64,000 nucleotides of DNA from Seongchinamella sediminis (GCF_003457605.1 NZ_QRAN01000022.1:1-64000); one strand, 5' to 3'. Positions 9,807 through 20,226 are shown, counted from the first letter of the stretch. The notes: a model not told the origin generated them from the letters alone. Numbers and translations: made by a program.

Positions 9807-10802
9807 TCAGGCGTTAACGTCCACCACCAGGCGTCCAGCTACCTCACCGGCGAGAATTTTCGGCGCCAGCGCCGGCACGGCGGTCATGGCAACGGTTGCC
9901 GACAGCCGCGCCAGGTGCTCGCGATTCATGCTGTGTGCCAGCGCATCCCAGGCGCGCTGCCGACGGGCCTGGGAGGCCATCACTGAATCGATACCGCGCA
10001 GGGTAACGCCACGGAGGATAAAGGGCATCACCGAGCTGTGCAGGCCGGCACCGCCGGCCAGGCCACAGGCCGTGACCACGCCTTCGTATTTGGTCTGGGC
10101 GATCGCAGTGGCCAGCACCTTGTCGCCCACCGTGTCGACGACCCCGGCCCACAGTTCCTTTTCCAGCGGCTTGCTGTCCCGCGCCAGATCCTGGCGTGGC
10201 ACCAGCGCCGACGCCCCCAGGCCCCTGAGGAAATCGCCCTGCTCGTCGACCCGGCCGGTGCTGGCGTGCACCTCATATCCCAGCCCCGCCAGCAGGGACA
10301 CGGCCACCGTACCCACGCCACCGGCGGCCCCGGTGACCAGGATGGGACCGTCTGCCGGTGTCACCCCCTGGTCCTGCAGGCCCTGCACGCAAAGCATGGC
10401 GGTATAGCCTGCCGTGCCCAGCGCCATGGTCTCGAACAGGCTCATGCCCTCGGGGACCCGCACCAGCCACTCCGGCCGCAGCCGCTGCTTCTGGGTGTAG
10501 CCGCCATTGTGCAGCTCTGACAGGCCATAGCCATTGACCAGGACCTTGTCCCCCGGCTGGTAAGCGTCGTCGCTCGACTCAACCACGGTGCCCGCCAGGT
10601 CAATCCCGCAGATCAGCGGTAACTTGCGGCAGATCGGCGCCGCCCCGCTCACCGCCAGGCCGTCCTTGTAATTGATGGTGGAGTAGGCCACATCGGCAAG
10701 CACCGGCTCGTCGGGCAGGTCTTCCAGACCAATAGTTTTCAGGGCGGCGACGGGCTTGCCGTCCACCTCCTCGGCAACAATCGCATTGAATGTGTCGGAC
10801 AT
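9807..10802 (-). CDS. acuI: YhdH/AcuI-type NADPH-dependent acrylyl-CoA reductase or quinone oxidoreductase
   Basis: A 331-residue zinc-free medium-chain dehydrogenase/reductase. The N-terminal catalytic domain has the AcuI/YhdH signature STINYKDGLAVSG and CGIDLAGTV. The Rossmann domain has VTGAAGGVGTVAVSLLAGLG at about residues 156-175. Family members reduce acrylyl-CoA to propionyl-CoA with NADPH and detoxify acrylate made from DMSP, 3-hydroxypropionate or similar. Marine bacteria often carry them without a DMSP lyase. It sits alone between two tRNA genes, where E. coli has argG. The exact substrate cannot be read from the sequence. Confidence 0.85.
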   Translation of the reverse strand: MSDTFNAIVAEEVDGKPVAALKTIGLEDLPDEPVLADVAYSTINYKDGLAVSGAAPICRKLPLICGIDLAGTVVESSDDAYQPGDKVLVNGYGLSELHNGGYTQKQRLRPEWLVRVPEGMSLFETMALGTAGYTAMLCVQGLQDQGVTPADGPILVTGAAGGVGTVAVSLLAGLGYEVHASTGRVDEQGDFLRGLGASALVPRQDLARDSKPLEKELWAGVVDTVGDKVLATAIAQTKYEGVVTACGLAGGAGLHSSVMPFILRGVTLRGIDSVMASQARRQRAWDALAHSMNREHLARLSATVAMTAVPALAPKILAGEVAGRLVVDVNA

Positions 10803-10867
10803 AAGGGGCTCCAGTCGTTGAGCGGAGCCGTCATCATAGGTCGCCAGCGAATACCTGTACAGGGGAC

Positions 10868-10897
10868 AAAAAAGGGCCCCTGCTGATACAGGAACCC
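10868..10897 (-). terminator. Intrinsic terminator downstream of tRNA-Leu
   Basis: The minus strand has GGGTTCCTG paired with CAGGGGCCC (two G-T wobbles), a six-base loop and a run of six T. It ends the secG-tRNA-Leu transcript. Confidence 0.85.
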
Positions 10898-10908
10898 TTT
10901 CTGTTAGA

Positions 10909-10994
10909 TGGTGCCGAAGGCGGGACTTGAACCCGCACGAGCATAGCTCACTACCCCCTCAAGATAGCGTGTCTACCAATTCCACCACTTCGGC
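10909..10994 (-). tRNA. tRNA-Leu (GAG)
   Basis: An 86-base type II tRNA with GCCGAAG/CTTCGGC acceptor stem, a GAG anticodon in CTTGAGGG, a long variable arm and encoded CCA. It starts ten bases after the secG stop, the same arrangement as E. coli secG-leuU. Confidence 0.97.
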
Positions 10995-11004
10995 GTGTCT
11001 GTTG

Positions 11005-11397
11005 TCAGTCCAGTTGCGGCAGGTCGCCCTCGGTTTCCGCCTCTGGCGTGCCCACGGCGGCAGGAATATCGTCCTCGACCACCGGCAATTCTTCCTCCGC
11101 ACTGGCTTCGCCAGCCTGCATTGCGGCGGGGGGAATATCAATACCCAGATCGTTAACCGGCTTCGAGGCATTGCTGGCCACCAGGGCCAGGCCGAAACTG
11201 GTGGCGAAAAACAGGGCCACCAGCCAGGCGGTCGCCTTGGTCAGCACGTTGCCGCTGCCGTCAGAACCAAACAGGGTCTGCGACGCGCCGGCGCCGAAGG
11301 ACGCCCCCATGTCCGCACCCTTGCCCTGCTGCAGCATGATCAGGCCAATAATGACCAGCGCCACCAGCAGGTGAACAACCAATATAATCTGTTCCAT
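11005..11397 (-). CDS. secG: Protein-export membrane protein SecG
   Basis: A 130-residue subunit of the SecYEG translocon. Two membrane helices are visible (IILVVHLLVALVIIGLIML near residues 3-21, and TAWLVALFFATSFGLALVA near 55-73), separated by the conserved glycine-rich loop GKGADMGASFGAGASQTLFG. The tail is an acidic extension of about 55 residues. I chose the ATG at 11397 because it has GAGGGAAG before it; the longer frame would start inside the gap to tpiA. It follows tpiA and precedes tRNA-Leu. Confidence 0.95.
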   Translation of the reverse strand: MEQIILVVHLLVALVIIGLIMLQQGKGADMGASFGAGASQTLFGSDGSGNVLTKATAWLVALFFATSFGLALVASNASKPVNDLGIDIPPAAMQAGEASAEEELPVVEDDIPAAVGTPEAETEGDLPQLD

Positions 11398-11427
11398 CTT
11401 CCCTCTGTCCCTCCGGGACGTATTCAA

Positions 11428-12171
11428 TCAGGCAGCTGCGTTGCAGATTGCCTGGAAATCTTCAGCCACCAGGGCCGCGCCGCCCACCAGGGCGCCGTCT
11501 ATATCCGCCTGGGCGAACAAGTCCCCGGCATTGCCGGGTTTTACACTGCCACCATACAGAATGCGGGTATCATCGGCACTGACGGCGGCAACATTCGCCA
11601 GTTCAGCACGAATGAACGCGTGCACCTCCTGGGCCTGGTCCGGCGTGGCCGTCAGGCCAGTGCCAATCGCCCATACCGGCTCGTAGGCGACTACCAGGCC
11701 CTGCGGCCCCGGGTGATCACCCAGAGCACCGGCCAGTTGCGCGGCGACCACGGCCTGCGCCTCCCCGGCCTCGCGCTGCTCCCTGGTCTCACCAACACAG
11801 AGAATGGGCTTCAGGCCCGCGGCAACCGCCGCCGCCAGCTTGGCAGCAATCAGGCTGTCGCCCTCACCGTGGTAGGCCCGGCGTTCGGAGTGCCCGAGGA
11901 TTACCCAGTCACAGCCGAGGTCTGCGAGCATGGCCGCGGCCACTTCGCCGGTGTAAGCCCCGGTATCGGCATGACTGCAGTCCTGCGCACCCACGCCAAT
12001 GGCGCCAGCGGTACAGAGCTCCAGGGCCTGCGCCAGGTGCACATATGTGGGGCAAACCGCGACTTCCACGTTGTCGGCGAGGTCGCTGGCCAGCAGCGCC
12101 CCCAACAGGGTGCCGACACTTGCCCGGGAGCCATGCATCTTCCAGTTACCTGCTACCAGCGGCTGGCGCAT
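11428..12171 (-). CDS. tpiA: Triosephosphate isomerase
   Basis: A 247-residue TIM barrel interconverting glyceraldehyde 3-phosphate and dihydroxyacetone phosphate. Active-site residues are visible: Asn and Lys in AGNWKMHG, His in ILGHSERR and Glu in VVAYEPVWAIGTG. ILYGGSVKPGN is the phosphate loop. The ATG at 12171 has GGGAGGGG upstream and gives the family length; a longer frame adds ten residues without support. tpiA between glmM and secG is the pseudomonad arrangement. Confidence 0.97.
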   Translation of the reverse strand: MRQPLVAGNWKMHGSRASVGTLLGALLASDLADNVEVAVCPTYVHLAQALELCTAGAIGVGAQDCSHADTGAYTGEVAAAMLADLGCDWVILGHSERRAYHGEGDSLIAAKLAAAVAAGLKPILCVGETREQREAGEAQAVVAAQLAGALGDHPGPQGLVVAYEPVWAIGTGLTATPDQAQEVHAFIRAELANVAAVSADDTRILYGGSVKPGNAGDLFAQADIDGALVGGAALVAEDFQAICNAAA

Positions 12172-12240
12172 ATCCCCTCCCGGACAAAAAAGCGGGCGCA
12201 ATCTTACCCAAGTTACCAGGCGCTGGCAAGAAAGCGATTG

Positions 12241-13590
12241 TCACCCGAGAATACGCTCCACGTCGGCAGCCAGCTGTTGGCACAGCTGCTGCACTTGCGC
12301 CGCGTCCTCGCCTTCTATCATGACCCGCACCACTGGCTCAGTGCCGGAGGGCCGCAACAGCACCCGGCCGCGCTCACCCAGTTGCCGCTCCACCTCCGCT
12401 ACCGCCGCATCTATTTCGGGGTAGGCGGACAAATCAACCCGGCCGCAGGATTTCACGTTGATCATGGTTTGCGGGTACTTGGTCATGCCTGCGCGCAGCT
12501 CGGAAAGACTCTTGCCAGAGTCGCGAACAGCGCGCAGGACCTGCAATGCAGCGACAATGCCGTCGCCCGTGGTGGTGATGTCACTGCAGATAATATGCCC
12601 CGAGGACTCACCGCCCAGGTGCCAGCCTTCCGCTTCCATGCGCTCTTTCACATAACGGTCGCCCACCTGGGCCCGCACCAGCCGCAAGCCTTCATCGCGC
12701 AGGGCGACTTCCGTGCCCAGATTGGTCATCAGCGTGCCCACTACCCCGGCATCGCTTTCACCGGCAGCCAGGCGATGGCAGGCGATAATGTAGATCAGCT
12801 CATCGCCGTCGACCAGTTCACCCCGGGCATCGATAAACAACACCCGGTCGCCATCACCGTCAAAGGCTATCCCCAGGTCAACCCCCTGGGCAGTTACCAG
12901 CGCCGCCAGGGCATCGGTGTCCGTCGATCCCACCCCCTCGTTGATATTGAAACCATCGGGCTGGACGCCAAGGCTGATTACCTCCGCACCCAGCTCGGAA
13001 AACACGCTGGGCGCGATGTGGTAGGTGGCGCCGTTGGCGCAATCCACCGCCACCCGCATGCCGCGCAGGTTGAAGCCTTCCGGTACGGTCGATTTGCAGA
13101 ATTCGATATAGCGGCCGGCGGCGTCAACCACCCGCAGGACCTTGCCGATGTCCCTTGAGCCGACCGTCTCCAGCGGCTTCTCCAGTTCTTCTTCTATGGC
13201 CAGCTCGACCTCGTCCGCCAGCTTGGAACCGCTGGCCGAAAAAAACTTGATGCCATTGTCCTGGAAGGGATTGTGGGAAGCGCTGATCACGATGCCGGCA
13301 TCCGCCGCCTGGGTCTGGGTCATCAGCGCCACCGCCGGTGTCGGCATGGGGCCCAGCAGCTTCACATCGACACCGGCCGCGACCAGCCCGGCCTCCAGCG
13401 CCGATTCAAACATATAACCGGAGACCCGGGTGTCCTTGCCGATAATTACCGTGCAGCGCTTGTTACTCGCCGCCAGTCGGGTAAACACCCGGCCGCAGGC
13501 CCAGCCGAGCTTGAGCATGAAATCGGGGGTAATGGCGCCCTCGCCCACCGCACCGCGAATACCGTCGGTGCCGAAATACTGTCTTGTCAT
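12241..13590 (-). CDS. glmM: Phosphoglucosamine mutase
   Basis: A 449-residue enzyme that converts glucosamine 6-phosphate to glucosamine 1-phosphate for UDP-GlcNAc and hence peptidoglycan and LPS. The start [13 protein letters not shown] is the family N-terminus, and [12 protein letters not shown] carries the phosphoserine of the active site near residue 100. The metal loop DGDGDR is present near residue 240. It overlaps folP by four bases (ATGA), indicating coupled translation. Confidence 0.97.
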   Translation of the reverse strand: MTRQYFGTDGIRGAVGEGAITPDFMLKLGWACGRVFTRLAASNKRCTVIIGKDTRVSGYMFESALEAGLVAAGVDVKLLGPMPTPAVALMTQTQAADAGIVISASHNPFQDNGIKFFSASGSKLADEVELAIEEELEKPLETVGSRDIGKVLRVVDAAGRYIEFCKSTVPEGFNLRGMRVAVDCANGATYHIAPSVFSELGAEVISLGVQPDGFNINEGVGSTDTDALAALVTAQGVDLGIAFDGDGDRVLFIDARGELVDGDELIYIIACHRLAAGESDAGVVGTLMTNLGTEVALRDEGLRLVRAQVGDRYVKERMEAEGWHLGGESSGHIICSDITTTGDGIVAALQVLRAVRDSGKSLSELRAGMTKYPQTMINVKSCGRVDLSAYPEIDAAVAEVERQLGERGRVLLRPSGTEPVVRVMIEGEDAAQVQQLCQQLAADVERILG

Positions 13591-14462
13591 TGTTGATCCA
13601 GTTCTGCCAGTGCGCGGCACATGGCCAGCGCATCGCTGGTCGCCGCCACATCGTGAGTTCGGACAATGGCTGCACCGCGCTCAACCGCCAGCACTGCCAG
13701 GGCAAGGCTGGCGGGCAGCCGCTGGTGCACATCTCTGCCGATCAGTTTACCGATAAGCGACTTGCGTGACAGCCCCACCAGCAAGGGCGCCCCCAGCGCT
13801 GCCAGCTGCGGCAGCCCCTGCAGCAGGGCGAGGTTGTGGCTCACCGTCTTGCCAAAGCCAAAGCCCGGGTCCAGCACCAGCTGCTCCCGGCGAATGCCCG
13901 CCCGCTCGCAGTCTTCCATGCGCTGCCGGAGAAAAGCGCTGACCTCGGCAACCACGTCGCCATAGACCGGATCTGCCTGCATTGACCCGGGCTCGCCCTG
14001 CATGTGCATCAGGCATACCGGCAACCCGCTTGCCGCAGCAGCCTCCAGTGCGCCCTCGCGCCGCAGAGCGCGCACATCATTGATCAGGCCGGCCCCCAGG
14101 CTGGCCGCCTCGCGCATCACGACCGGACTGCTGGTATCCACCGAAATGACCACGTCCAGCTCAGCGGCAATGCGCTCCACCAGCGGCACTACCCGGGCCA
14201 ATTCCTCGGCTTCGGTAACCGGCGCCGCCCCCGGGCGGGTGGACTCACCGCCAATGTCGACAATGGCGGCTCCGGCGGCCACCATGTCCCGCGCCCGGGC
14301 CAGGGCCTGCTCAATATCAAGTCGCTGGCGATCATAGAGCGACCCCCCATCGGAAAATGAATCGGGCGTGGTGTTGATGACCCCCATTACCCGGGGGCGG
14401 GAAAGATCAAGCAAGCGCCCGGCGCAGTCAAGCGCCGGGGCCGGGATGCTACCGATGGTCAA
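13587..14462 (-). CDS. folP: Dihydropteroate synthase
   Basis: A 291-residue TIM-barrel enzyme joining p-aminobenzoate to dihydropterin pyrophosphate in folate synthesis. The pterin and phosphate-binding motifs [15 protein letters not shown] (near 26-40) and [11 protein letters not shown] are intact. The likely start is TTG, with AGGG just upstream across the ftsH stop; family alignment supports it because E. coli FolP also has about 20 residues before this motif. It lies between ftsH and glmM as in E. coli. Confidence 0.96.
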   Translation of the reverse strand: MTIGSIPAPALDCAGRLLDLSRPRVMGVINTTPDSFSDGGSLYDRQRLDIEQALARARDMVAAGAAIVDIGGESTRPGAAPVTEAEELARVVPLVERIAAELDVVISVDTSSPVVMREAASLGAGLINDVRALRREGALEAAAASGLPVCLMHMQGEPGSMQADPVYGDVVAEVSAFLRQRMEDCERAGIRREQLVLDPGFGFGKTVSHNLALLQGLPQLAALGAPLLVGLSRKSLIGKLIGRDVHQRLPASLALAVLAVERGAAIVRTHDVAATSDALAMCRALAELDQQ

Positions 14463-14467
14463 GCGCC

Positions 14468-16390
14468 CTAGTGCTCGCCGGCGGGGCCGCCGATAGGACG
14501 GTTGGAGTCCCTGGTGTCTTCCTCGCCGACATTGGCCTGGCTGCTGCCGCCGTCACCGTCACGATCGCTCCAGCCCGCCGGTTCGCGCGGCGGCCGGCCG
14601 GCCATGATGTCGTCTATCTGGTCGGAGTCGATGGTCTCGTATTGCATCAGCGCATCGGCCATCAGGTGCAGTTTGTCCACGTTCTCTTCCAGCAGGCGCT
14701 GGGAGGTAGCGTAGCACTCGTCGATGATACGGCGCACTTCCTTGTCGATCTGGGTGGCGGTTTCATCCGACAGGGCCTGGTGCTGCTGGGCGGCACTGCG
14801 GCCGAGGAACACTTCCTCGGAGCCCTCGTCGTACATCAGCGGACCCATTTTCTCCGACAGCCCCCACTGGGTGACCATCTTGCGGGCGATATCAGTGGCC
14901 CGCTGGATATCGTTTGAGGCCCCGGTGGTGATGCCGTCCTTGCCGAGGGTCATCTCCTCGGCAATACGGCCACCGAACAGGCTGCATATCTGGCTGACAA
15001 TGTGCCGGCGGCTGTGACTGTAGCGGTCTTCCTCGGGCAGGAACATGGTCACCCCCAGGGCCCGGCCGCGGGGAATAATGCTCACCTTGTAGACCGGGTC
15101 GTGCTCGGGCATCAAGCGGCCGACGATGGCGTGGCCCGCCTCGTGGTAGGCGGTGTTGCGCTTTTCATCCTCGGACATCACCATGGATTTGCGCTCGGCG
15201 CCCATCATGATCTTGTCTTTGGCCAGTTCAAACTGCTGCATGCCCACGGTGCGCACGTTGGCCCGGGCGGCGAACAGCGCCGCCTCGTTGACTAGGTTGG
15301 CCAGGTCCGCACCGGAGAAGCCGGGGGTGCCGCGGGCGATTTTCCCCGGCTCCACGTCTTCCGACAGCGGCACCTTGCGCATGTGCACCTTGAGAATCTG
15401 CTCGCGACCGCGGATATCTGGCAGCCCCACTACTACCTGGCGGTCGAAACGCCCCGGGCGCAACAGCGCCGGGTCCAGCACATCGGGACGGTTGGTGGCG
15501 GCGATAACGATCACCCCGTCATTCACCTCAAAGCCGTCCATTTCCACCAGCAACTGGTTCAGGGTCTGTTCTCGCTCGTCGTGACCGCCGCCGAGTCCGG
15601 CACCGCGGTGGCGGCCGACGGCATCAATCTCGTCGATGAAGATAATGCAGGGCGACTGTTTCTTGGCCTGGTCAAACATGTCGCGCACGCGGGACGCGCC
15701 CACACCGACAAACATTTCCACGAAATCGGAACCGGAAATGGAGAAAAACGGCACCTTGGCCTCGCCGGCGATGGCCTTGGCTAGCAGGGTCTTACCGGTA
15801 CCGGGTTGGCCTACCATCAGCACCCCGCGGGGAATGCGGCCGCCGAGCTTCTGGAAACGGCTGGGATCGCGCAGGAACTCCACCAGTTCCTGGACATCCT
15901 CCTTGGCCTCATCCACACCGGCAACATCGGCAAAGGTGGTGGTGATCTGGTCCTCGCCGAGCAGGCGGGCCTTGCTTTTACCGAAACTCATGGGTCCGCC
16001 ACGGCCGCCGGCACCGCCCTGCATCTGGCGCATGAAGAACATGAATACGGCGATAATAATCAGGATGGGGAAGGACGCCACCAGCAGTTGGGTCCACACG
16101 CTCTGCTGCTCGGGCTTCTTGCCCTCCACCACGACATTGTGCTCCAGCAGGTCGTCGATCAGCTTGGGATCCTCGACCATCGGGCGAATCGTCTCGAAGC
16201 TGCTGCCATCAAAGCGCTCGCCGGTAATGGTCAGCCCGTCCACGGTGACTTTCTGCACCTGGTCGCGCTGGATTTCCTCGATAAACTCCGAATACTGCAG
16301 CTGCTCCGACGGGCTCTGCATATTGAAGTTGTTGAATACCGACAACAGAACTGCGGCAATAACCAGCCACAACAGTAGATTTTTTACCAT
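14468..16390 (-). CDS. ftsH: ATP-dependent zinc metalloprotease FtsH
   Basis: A 640-residue inner-membrane AAA+ protease that degrades misassembled membrane proteins, LpxC and other regulators. The N-terminal helix [16 protein letters not shown] and a second helix near residue 100 flank a periplasmic domain. The AAA module has Walker A GQPGTGKT and Walker [10 protein letters not shown], and the zinc site is HEAGHA with the distal Asp downstream. I chose the ATG at 16390 by alignment with E. coli FtsH; upstream codons extend to 16444 without clear support. The C-terminal tail is hydrophilic. Confidence 0.97.
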   Translation of the reverse strand: MVKNLLLWLVIAAVLLSVFNNFNMQSPSEQLQYSEFIEEIQRDQVQKVTVDGLTITGERFDGSSFETIRPMVEDPKLIDDLLEHNVVVEGKKPEQQSVWTQLLVASFPILIIIAVFMFFMRQMQGGAGGRGGPMSFGKSKARLLGEDQITTTFADVAGVDEAKEDVQELVEFLRDPSRFQKLGGRIPRGVLMVGQPGTGKTLLAKAIAGEAKVPFFSISGSDFVEMFVGVGASRVRDMFDQAKKQSPCIIFIDEIDAVGRHRGAGLGGGHDEREQTLNQLLVEMDGFEVNDGVIVIAATNRPDVLDPALLRPGRFDRQVVVGLPDIRGREQILKVHMRKVPLSEDVEPGKIARGTPGFSGADLANLVNEAALFAARANVRTVGMQQFELAKDKIMMGAERKSMVMSEDEKRNTAYHEAGHAIVGRLMPEHDPVYKVSIIPRGRALGVTMFLPEEDRYSHSRRHIVSQICSLFGGRIAEEMTLGKDGITTGASNDIQRATDIARKMVTQWGLSEKMGPLMYDEGSEEVFLGRSAAQQHQALSDETATQIDKEVRRIIDECYATSQRLLEENVDKLHLMADALMQYETIDSDQIDDIMAGRPPREPAGWSDRDGDGGSSQANVGEEDTRDSNRPIGGPAGEH

Positions 16391-16509
16391 ATCACTCAAC
16401 GCTGCATCCTCCGGAACCTGACCCTGCAAGCCGCACACCGGCACTGGGTAATGGCCCGACAGCCATACTCCTCAATTATAGCCTCTTCCCCGCACACGAC
16501 GGAGAACCG

Positions 16510-16532
16510 CGGGGCCGATAAATCGGGCCCCG
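16510..16532. other. Hairpin in the rlmE-ftsH spacer
   Basis: CGGGGCC pairs with GGCCCCG around a nine-base loop, without a T-run on either side. It lies in the 245-base gap between rlmE and ftsH, which holds no gene I can support. Possible leader structure of ftsH. Confidence 0.4.
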
Positions 16533-16635
16533 TACTTGTTACGCAAGAAATCAGGAATTATCTCACCGCAATGTACTACAGATGGGGACGCACGGCCATG
16601 TTTCAACCCCGAATCGGCCTGCCTCCCGGCCCCCG

Positions 16636-17259
16636 TTACCCCCTGAAGCCGGTCGCCACCAGGTACACCTCCCGGGAGCGGGGCCGGGAAGCCTTCGGCT
16701 TGCGGGTCAGGATCCTGTCAAAAGAGCTGCGGGCGTCGCGAAACAGCTCGTCAAAGCCCTCCCCCTGGAACACTTTGGCCACAAACGACCCACCCGGGGC
16801 CAGCACGCGACGCGCCATGTCCAGTGCCAGCTCTACCAGATACATGGACCTGGGCTGGTCAACGGCGGTAACCCCGCTCATGTTGGGGGCCATGTCGGAG
16901 ACCACCAGGTCCACCGGTTCCCCGCCCAGAGCCGCCAGAATTCGCTCGAATACCTCGTCCTCGGTGAAATCGCCCTCGATAAATTCCACCCCCGCGAGGC
17001 TGTCCATGGGCAGTATGTCCGATGCGACCACCCGGCCGTGATGCCCCACCAGGTCAGCGGCCACCTGCGACCAGCCGCCGGGGGCGCTGCCCAGGTCCAC
17101 CACCGTCATCCCGGGGCGGATCAGGCGATCCTTGTCCTGCAGTTCCAGCAGTTTGTAACAGGCCCGGCTGCGGTAGCCGTCGCGCAGGGCCTGCTGCACG
17201 TAGGGGTCGTCCCGGTGCTCTTTCAGCCAGGCCTTGCTGGAGGATCGCTTCTTCGCCAT
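16636..17259 (-). CDS. rlmE: 23S rRNA 2'-O-ribose U2552 methyltransferase
   Basis: A 207-residue SAM-dependent methyltransferase (RrmJ/FtsJ) acting on the A-loop of the 50S subunit. The SAM site [15 protein letters not shown] lies near residues 53-67, and the catalytic K-D-K-E set is represented by the N-terminal Lys, [10 protein letters not shown] and [10 protein letters not shown]. Length equals E. coli RlmE (209). It is divergent from yhbY and upstream of ftsH, the usual gammaproteobacterial order. Confidence 0.97.
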   Translation of the reverse strand: MAKKRSSSKAWLKEHRDDPYVQQALRDGYRSRACYKLLELQDKDRLIRPGMTVVDLGSAPGGWSQVAADLVGHHGRVVASDILPMDSLAGVEFIEGDFTEDEVFERILAALGGEPVDLVVSDMAPNMSGVTAVDQPRSMYLVELALDMARRVLAPGGSFVAKVFQGEGFDELFRDARSSFDRILTRKPKASRPRSREVYLVATGFRG

Positions 17260-17355
17260 AAATTTTGTCTATAGTTACGTTTCGGGCCGCTGGCCGCTTG
17301 TGTAGAATACGCGCCCCCTGAGGGGACCGAGCCCCCATTGTACCGTGGATTCACT

Positions 17356-17667
17356 ATGAGCAAGACAAGCAAACAGGATATCAAGCAACTGCGCGCCATC
17401 GGCCACAAGCTGAAACCGGTGGTAACCGTTGCCGGCAAGGGCCTGTCCGAGGCGGTGGTGGCCGAAATCGATCGCGCCCTCAGCCAGCACGAACTGATCA
17501 AGATCAAGCTGGCCGTCGGCGGCAAGGACGCCAGGATCGCCGTGGCCGAGGAACTGTGCGAGCGCTCGGGGGCGGAAGTCGTGCAGAGCATCGGCAATGT
17601 CATCCTCGTGCTGCGGCGTACCGCCGAGCCTGACCCGCGACTCTCCAACCTCATCAGGCCTGTCTGA
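17356..17667 (+). CDS. yhbY: Ribosome assembly RNA-binding protein YhbY (CRM domain)
   Basis: A 103-residue single CRM (CRS1-YhbY) domain protein that associates with pre-50S particles. The signature GHKLKPVVTVAGKGLSEAVV and the loop LAVGGKD are visible. The ATG at 17356 (MSKTSKQDIK) fits the family; a start six codons earlier lacks support. It is divergent from rlmE with about 96 bases between, which should hold both promoters. Confidence 0.95.
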   Translation: MSKTSKQDIKQLRAIGHKLKPVVTVAGKGLSEAVVAEIDRALSQHELIKIKLAVGGKDARIAVAEELCERSGAEVVQSIGNVILVLRRTAEPDPRLSNLIRPV

Positions 17668-17771
17668 GCCCCCCTGCCCGGTCGCAACAATCGCGACATT
17701 TCTGTATTCCCCTGCAGCAGTTTTTCTGGTTATGATGGCGTGGCATTCCCAACGCGGAGGGGCGCCACGGC

Positions 17772-18113
17772 ATGGGGAATATTCTCGAGTTTCCATCGGA
17801 ACAGGCCCGGGGCCTGGCTTATCTCGACCGCCAGATCCGGCACTTACTCACCAGCAAGGGCGCCGATGAGGAACTCATCGACTACGCCGCCGCGCAACTT
17901 ACCCGCATCTACAAACGCATCAAGGAATCAGAGCAGTACTGTTTTGGCATCCGCCTGCCGGAAGGGCTGACGGAGCAGGAGCGTAGCGCGCTGAAGATCG
18001 ACCTCGATGCCGGGCTGGAAACCATCCGCCAGGAAAACCACGGCATGGTGATCGAACTGGTGGCCCAGCTGGTACTGGCCCAGGTGCAGGTTTTCCAGCT
18101 GCAGCGCAGTTAA
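17772..18113 (+). CDS. Conserved hypothetical protein
   Basis: A 113-residue soluble protein starting MGNILEFPSEQARGLAYL. It is rich in predicted helix, with no signal peptide, membrane segment or metal motif. The middle part (YKRIKESEQYCFGIRLPEG) looks like a compact helical core. I do not recognise the family. It is convergent with feoB and has a plausible GGAGG ribosome binding site about ten bases upstream, so it is likely a real gene. Function unknown. Confidence 0.7.
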   Translation: MGNILEFPSEQARGLAYLDRQIRHLLTSKGADEELIDYAAAQLTRIYKRIKESEQYCFGIRLPEGLTEQERSALKIDLDAGLETIRQENHGMVIELVAQLVLAQVQVFQLQRS

Positions 18114-18151
18114 CGGCCGGGCGGCTGGCGCCGCGGCGCCGGACGCCGCTG

Positions 18152-19987
18152 TCAACCGGTGATCAGGCCGGTAACCTGGTACACCGTTACCGCCGCGGTG
18201 TAGGCGAGCAGGAAGTAGCCCACGAACATCTTCAGGGTCAGCGAGCGTGACTCGCTTTCCTTGGCCAGGATCGCCAGGGTGGATACGCACTGCAGGGAAA
18301 TCGCAAAGAACACCAGCAGCGCCAGCCCAGAGCCCAGGGCCAGGTCGCTGCTCTGGATCTGCTCCACCAGCGGCACCATGTTCTCATCCGCCCCCTCGAT
18401 ACCGAAGATCGTTCCCAGGGTGCCCACAAACACTTCCCTGGCGGCAAAAGAGGTGAAGATTGCCACCCCGTAGCGCCAGTCCAGGCCCAGTGGCGAGAAC
18501 ACCGGCTCGACCAGGTGGCCAAACTGGCCCAGCCAGGACTCGCCCAGGTCAGCGCCGTAATTGGGGAAGTAACCCAGCACCCAGATCAACACCGTAACGG
18601 TAAAAATAATCTTGCCGGCCTTGGTGACGAAGTGCTTCGAGCGGTTCCAGGCATTGCGCACAATGGGCTGGATGCCGGGCAGGCGGTAGGGCGGCAACTC
18701 CAGCACGAAGGGCAGGTCGGTGTAATGGTCCTCGCGGGTGCGGGACACCAGGCCGGTAATGAGCAATCCCATCATCATGCCAAAGAAGTAAATGCCGAAC
18801 ATCGCCAGTCCCTGCCAGCCGATCAACCCGCCGAGCGTGGTTTCGGCGGGAATAAAGGCAGCGATAAGCAGCGTATAGACCGGCAGCCGGGCGCTGCAGG
18901 GCATTAGCGGAATCGCCATATAGGTGAGCATGCGCTTGCGCGGTGAATCAATCGCCCGGGCGGCGTAGATACCGGGAATCGCACAGGCCACCCCTGACAG
19001 CATGGGGATAAAACTCTTGCCGGTGAGACCAAACAGCCGCAGCGGCTTGTGGCAGATCAGCGCCGCCCTGGCCATGTAGCCGGAGTCTTCCAGCAGGCCG
19101 ATAACAAAGGTGAGTACAAATATCTGCGGCACAAAGACCAGGAAAGCACCAATGCCACTGAACAGCGCGTCCGAGGTGAAATCCTGCACCAGCTGGTTAC
19201 CCAGCAGCGGCACCAGCGCATCCGCCAGCCAGGCCAGGGAGCCCTCCACCGCATCCATGGCCGGGGCCGACCAGGTGAAGATGGACTGGAAGAGCAGGTA
19301 CATGATCAGGAAGAAAGACACCCCGCCGGTCAGGGAGTGGAGGAAAAACCGGTCCAGCCGGTTCTGGGTGCGGATCAGCACGTCACCCTTCGGGCCAAAC
19401 CGGTGGGCCAGTTTGTGCGCCTCCCCGCGGAGAATCACATCGGGGGTATCCATCAGCTGGGGGCGACCTGCCCGGTTCGGATCCGGCTCACGGGCAAGCA
19501 GTTCGGTGACCGCATCCAGGCCCTTGCCCGAGCGGGCGGAAACGGGCAGTACCGGGGTGTGCAGGGCAGCGGAGAGACCCTCCACGTCCAGTTGCAGGCC
19601 ATGGTTATCGAGGATGTCCATCATGTTGGCGAGCACGGTGACCGGCTTGCCGTTGCGCTCACAGTCGCGTATCACCTGCAGGGTGAACAGCAGGCTCTTT
19701 TCCAGCCGGGTGGCATCGATCAGGCACAGCACCTGTTCTACCTCCGGGTCCTCCAGCGCGCGCTCAAAGTAATCGACCGCTACCTCCTCCTCGGCGGAAA
19801 TCGCCTGCAGGGAGTAGGTGCCGGGAAAGTCCACCAGCACTTTGTCCGGTACCGCCTGCAGCTTGCCTGAGCCCACATCCACGGTAATGCCCGGGAAATT
19901 GGCCACTTTCTGGCTGAGACCGGTCAGCCGGTTGAACAGCAGGCTCTTGCCCGAGTTCGGGCTGCCGATAAGGATGATTCTGCTCAT
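18152..19987 (-). CDS. feoB: Ferrous iron transport protein B
   Basis: A 611-residue inner-membrane Fe(II) importer with an N-terminal GTPase. G motifs are visible: G1 GSPNSGKS (residues 8-15), G3 DFPGTYSL and G4 NMMD. A helical spacer and about eight to eleven membrane helices follow, with the Gate-region sequences SGVACAIPGIYAAR and CSARLPVYTLL. It is shorter than E. coli FeoB (773), mainly in the spacer and C-terminus; a FeoC-like region is absent. The ATG overlaps the feoA stop by four bases. Confidence 0.95.
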   Translation of the reverse strand: MSRIILIGSPNSGKSLLFNRLTGLSQKVANFPGITVDVGSGKLQAVPDKVLVDFPGTYSLQAISAEEEVAVDYFERALEDPEVEQVLCLIDATRLEKSLLFTLQVIRDCERNGKPVTVLANMMDILDNHGLQLDVEGLSAALHTPVLPVSARSGKGLDAVTELLAREPDPNRAGRPQLMDTPDVILRGEAHKLAHRFGPKGDVLIRTQNRLDRFFLHSLTGGVSFFLIMYLLFQSIFTWSAPAMDAVEGSLAWLADALVPLLGNQLVQDFTSDALFSGIGAFLVFVPQIFVLTFVIGLLEDSGYMARAALICHKPLRLFGLTGKSFIPMLSGVACAIPGIYAARAIDSPRKRMLTYMAIPLMPCSARLPVYTLLIAAFIPAETTLGGLIGWQGLAMFGIYFFGMMMGLLITGLVSRTREDHYTDLPFVLELPPYRLPGIQPIVRNAWNRSKHFVTKAGKIIFTVTVLIWVLGYFPNYGADLGESWLGQFGHLVEPVFSPLGLDWRYGVAIFTSFAAREVFVGTLGTIFGIEGADENMVPLVEQIQSSDLALGSGLALLVFFAISLQCVSTLAILAKESESRSLTLKMFVGYFLLAYTAAVTVYQVTGLITG

Positions 19988-20226
19988 GACAGGCGCACGG
20001 AGACGTGGGCCGCAACCTCGTCGTCCAGGGAAAATACCGTGTTGCTGACCTGGTAGACCTTGGGCGCGCCAAAGGACGGGGAATGCAGACAGGTGACGAA
20101 CTCCCCCGGATGGAAACCAAATTCCATCAGGCGAATCCTGTACTTTTCTGCCAGGGCATCGTCATAGCCCAGAATTTCACAGCGATCGCCCGCTGTCAGG
20201 GACCACAGGGAGGGATTTACAGCCAC
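19984..20226 (-). CDS. feoA: Ferrous iron transport protein A (FeoA, SH3-like)
   Basis: About 80 residues, a small SH3-fold protein that works with FeoB at the cytoplasmic membrane. Recognisable features are GDRCEILGYDD and the core YRIRLMEFGFHPGEFV. The frame is open up to 20292, but the upstream part overlaps a Fur box and probable promoter. I therefore favour the GTG at 20226 (VAVNPSLWSL), which has GGA six bases before it and gives normal FeoA length. An ATG at 20265 is the alternative. Confidence 0.8.
   Translation of the reverse strand: MAVNPSLWSLTAGDRCEILGYDDALAEKYRIRLMEFGFHPGEFVTCLHSPSFGAPKVYQVSNTVFSLDDEVAAHVSVRLS

Noticed and set aside
10927-13158. 743-codon plus-strand ORF across secG, tpiA and glmM
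   Set aside because: Runs opposite three clear genes and covers the tRNA-Leu gene; an artefact of codon bias.
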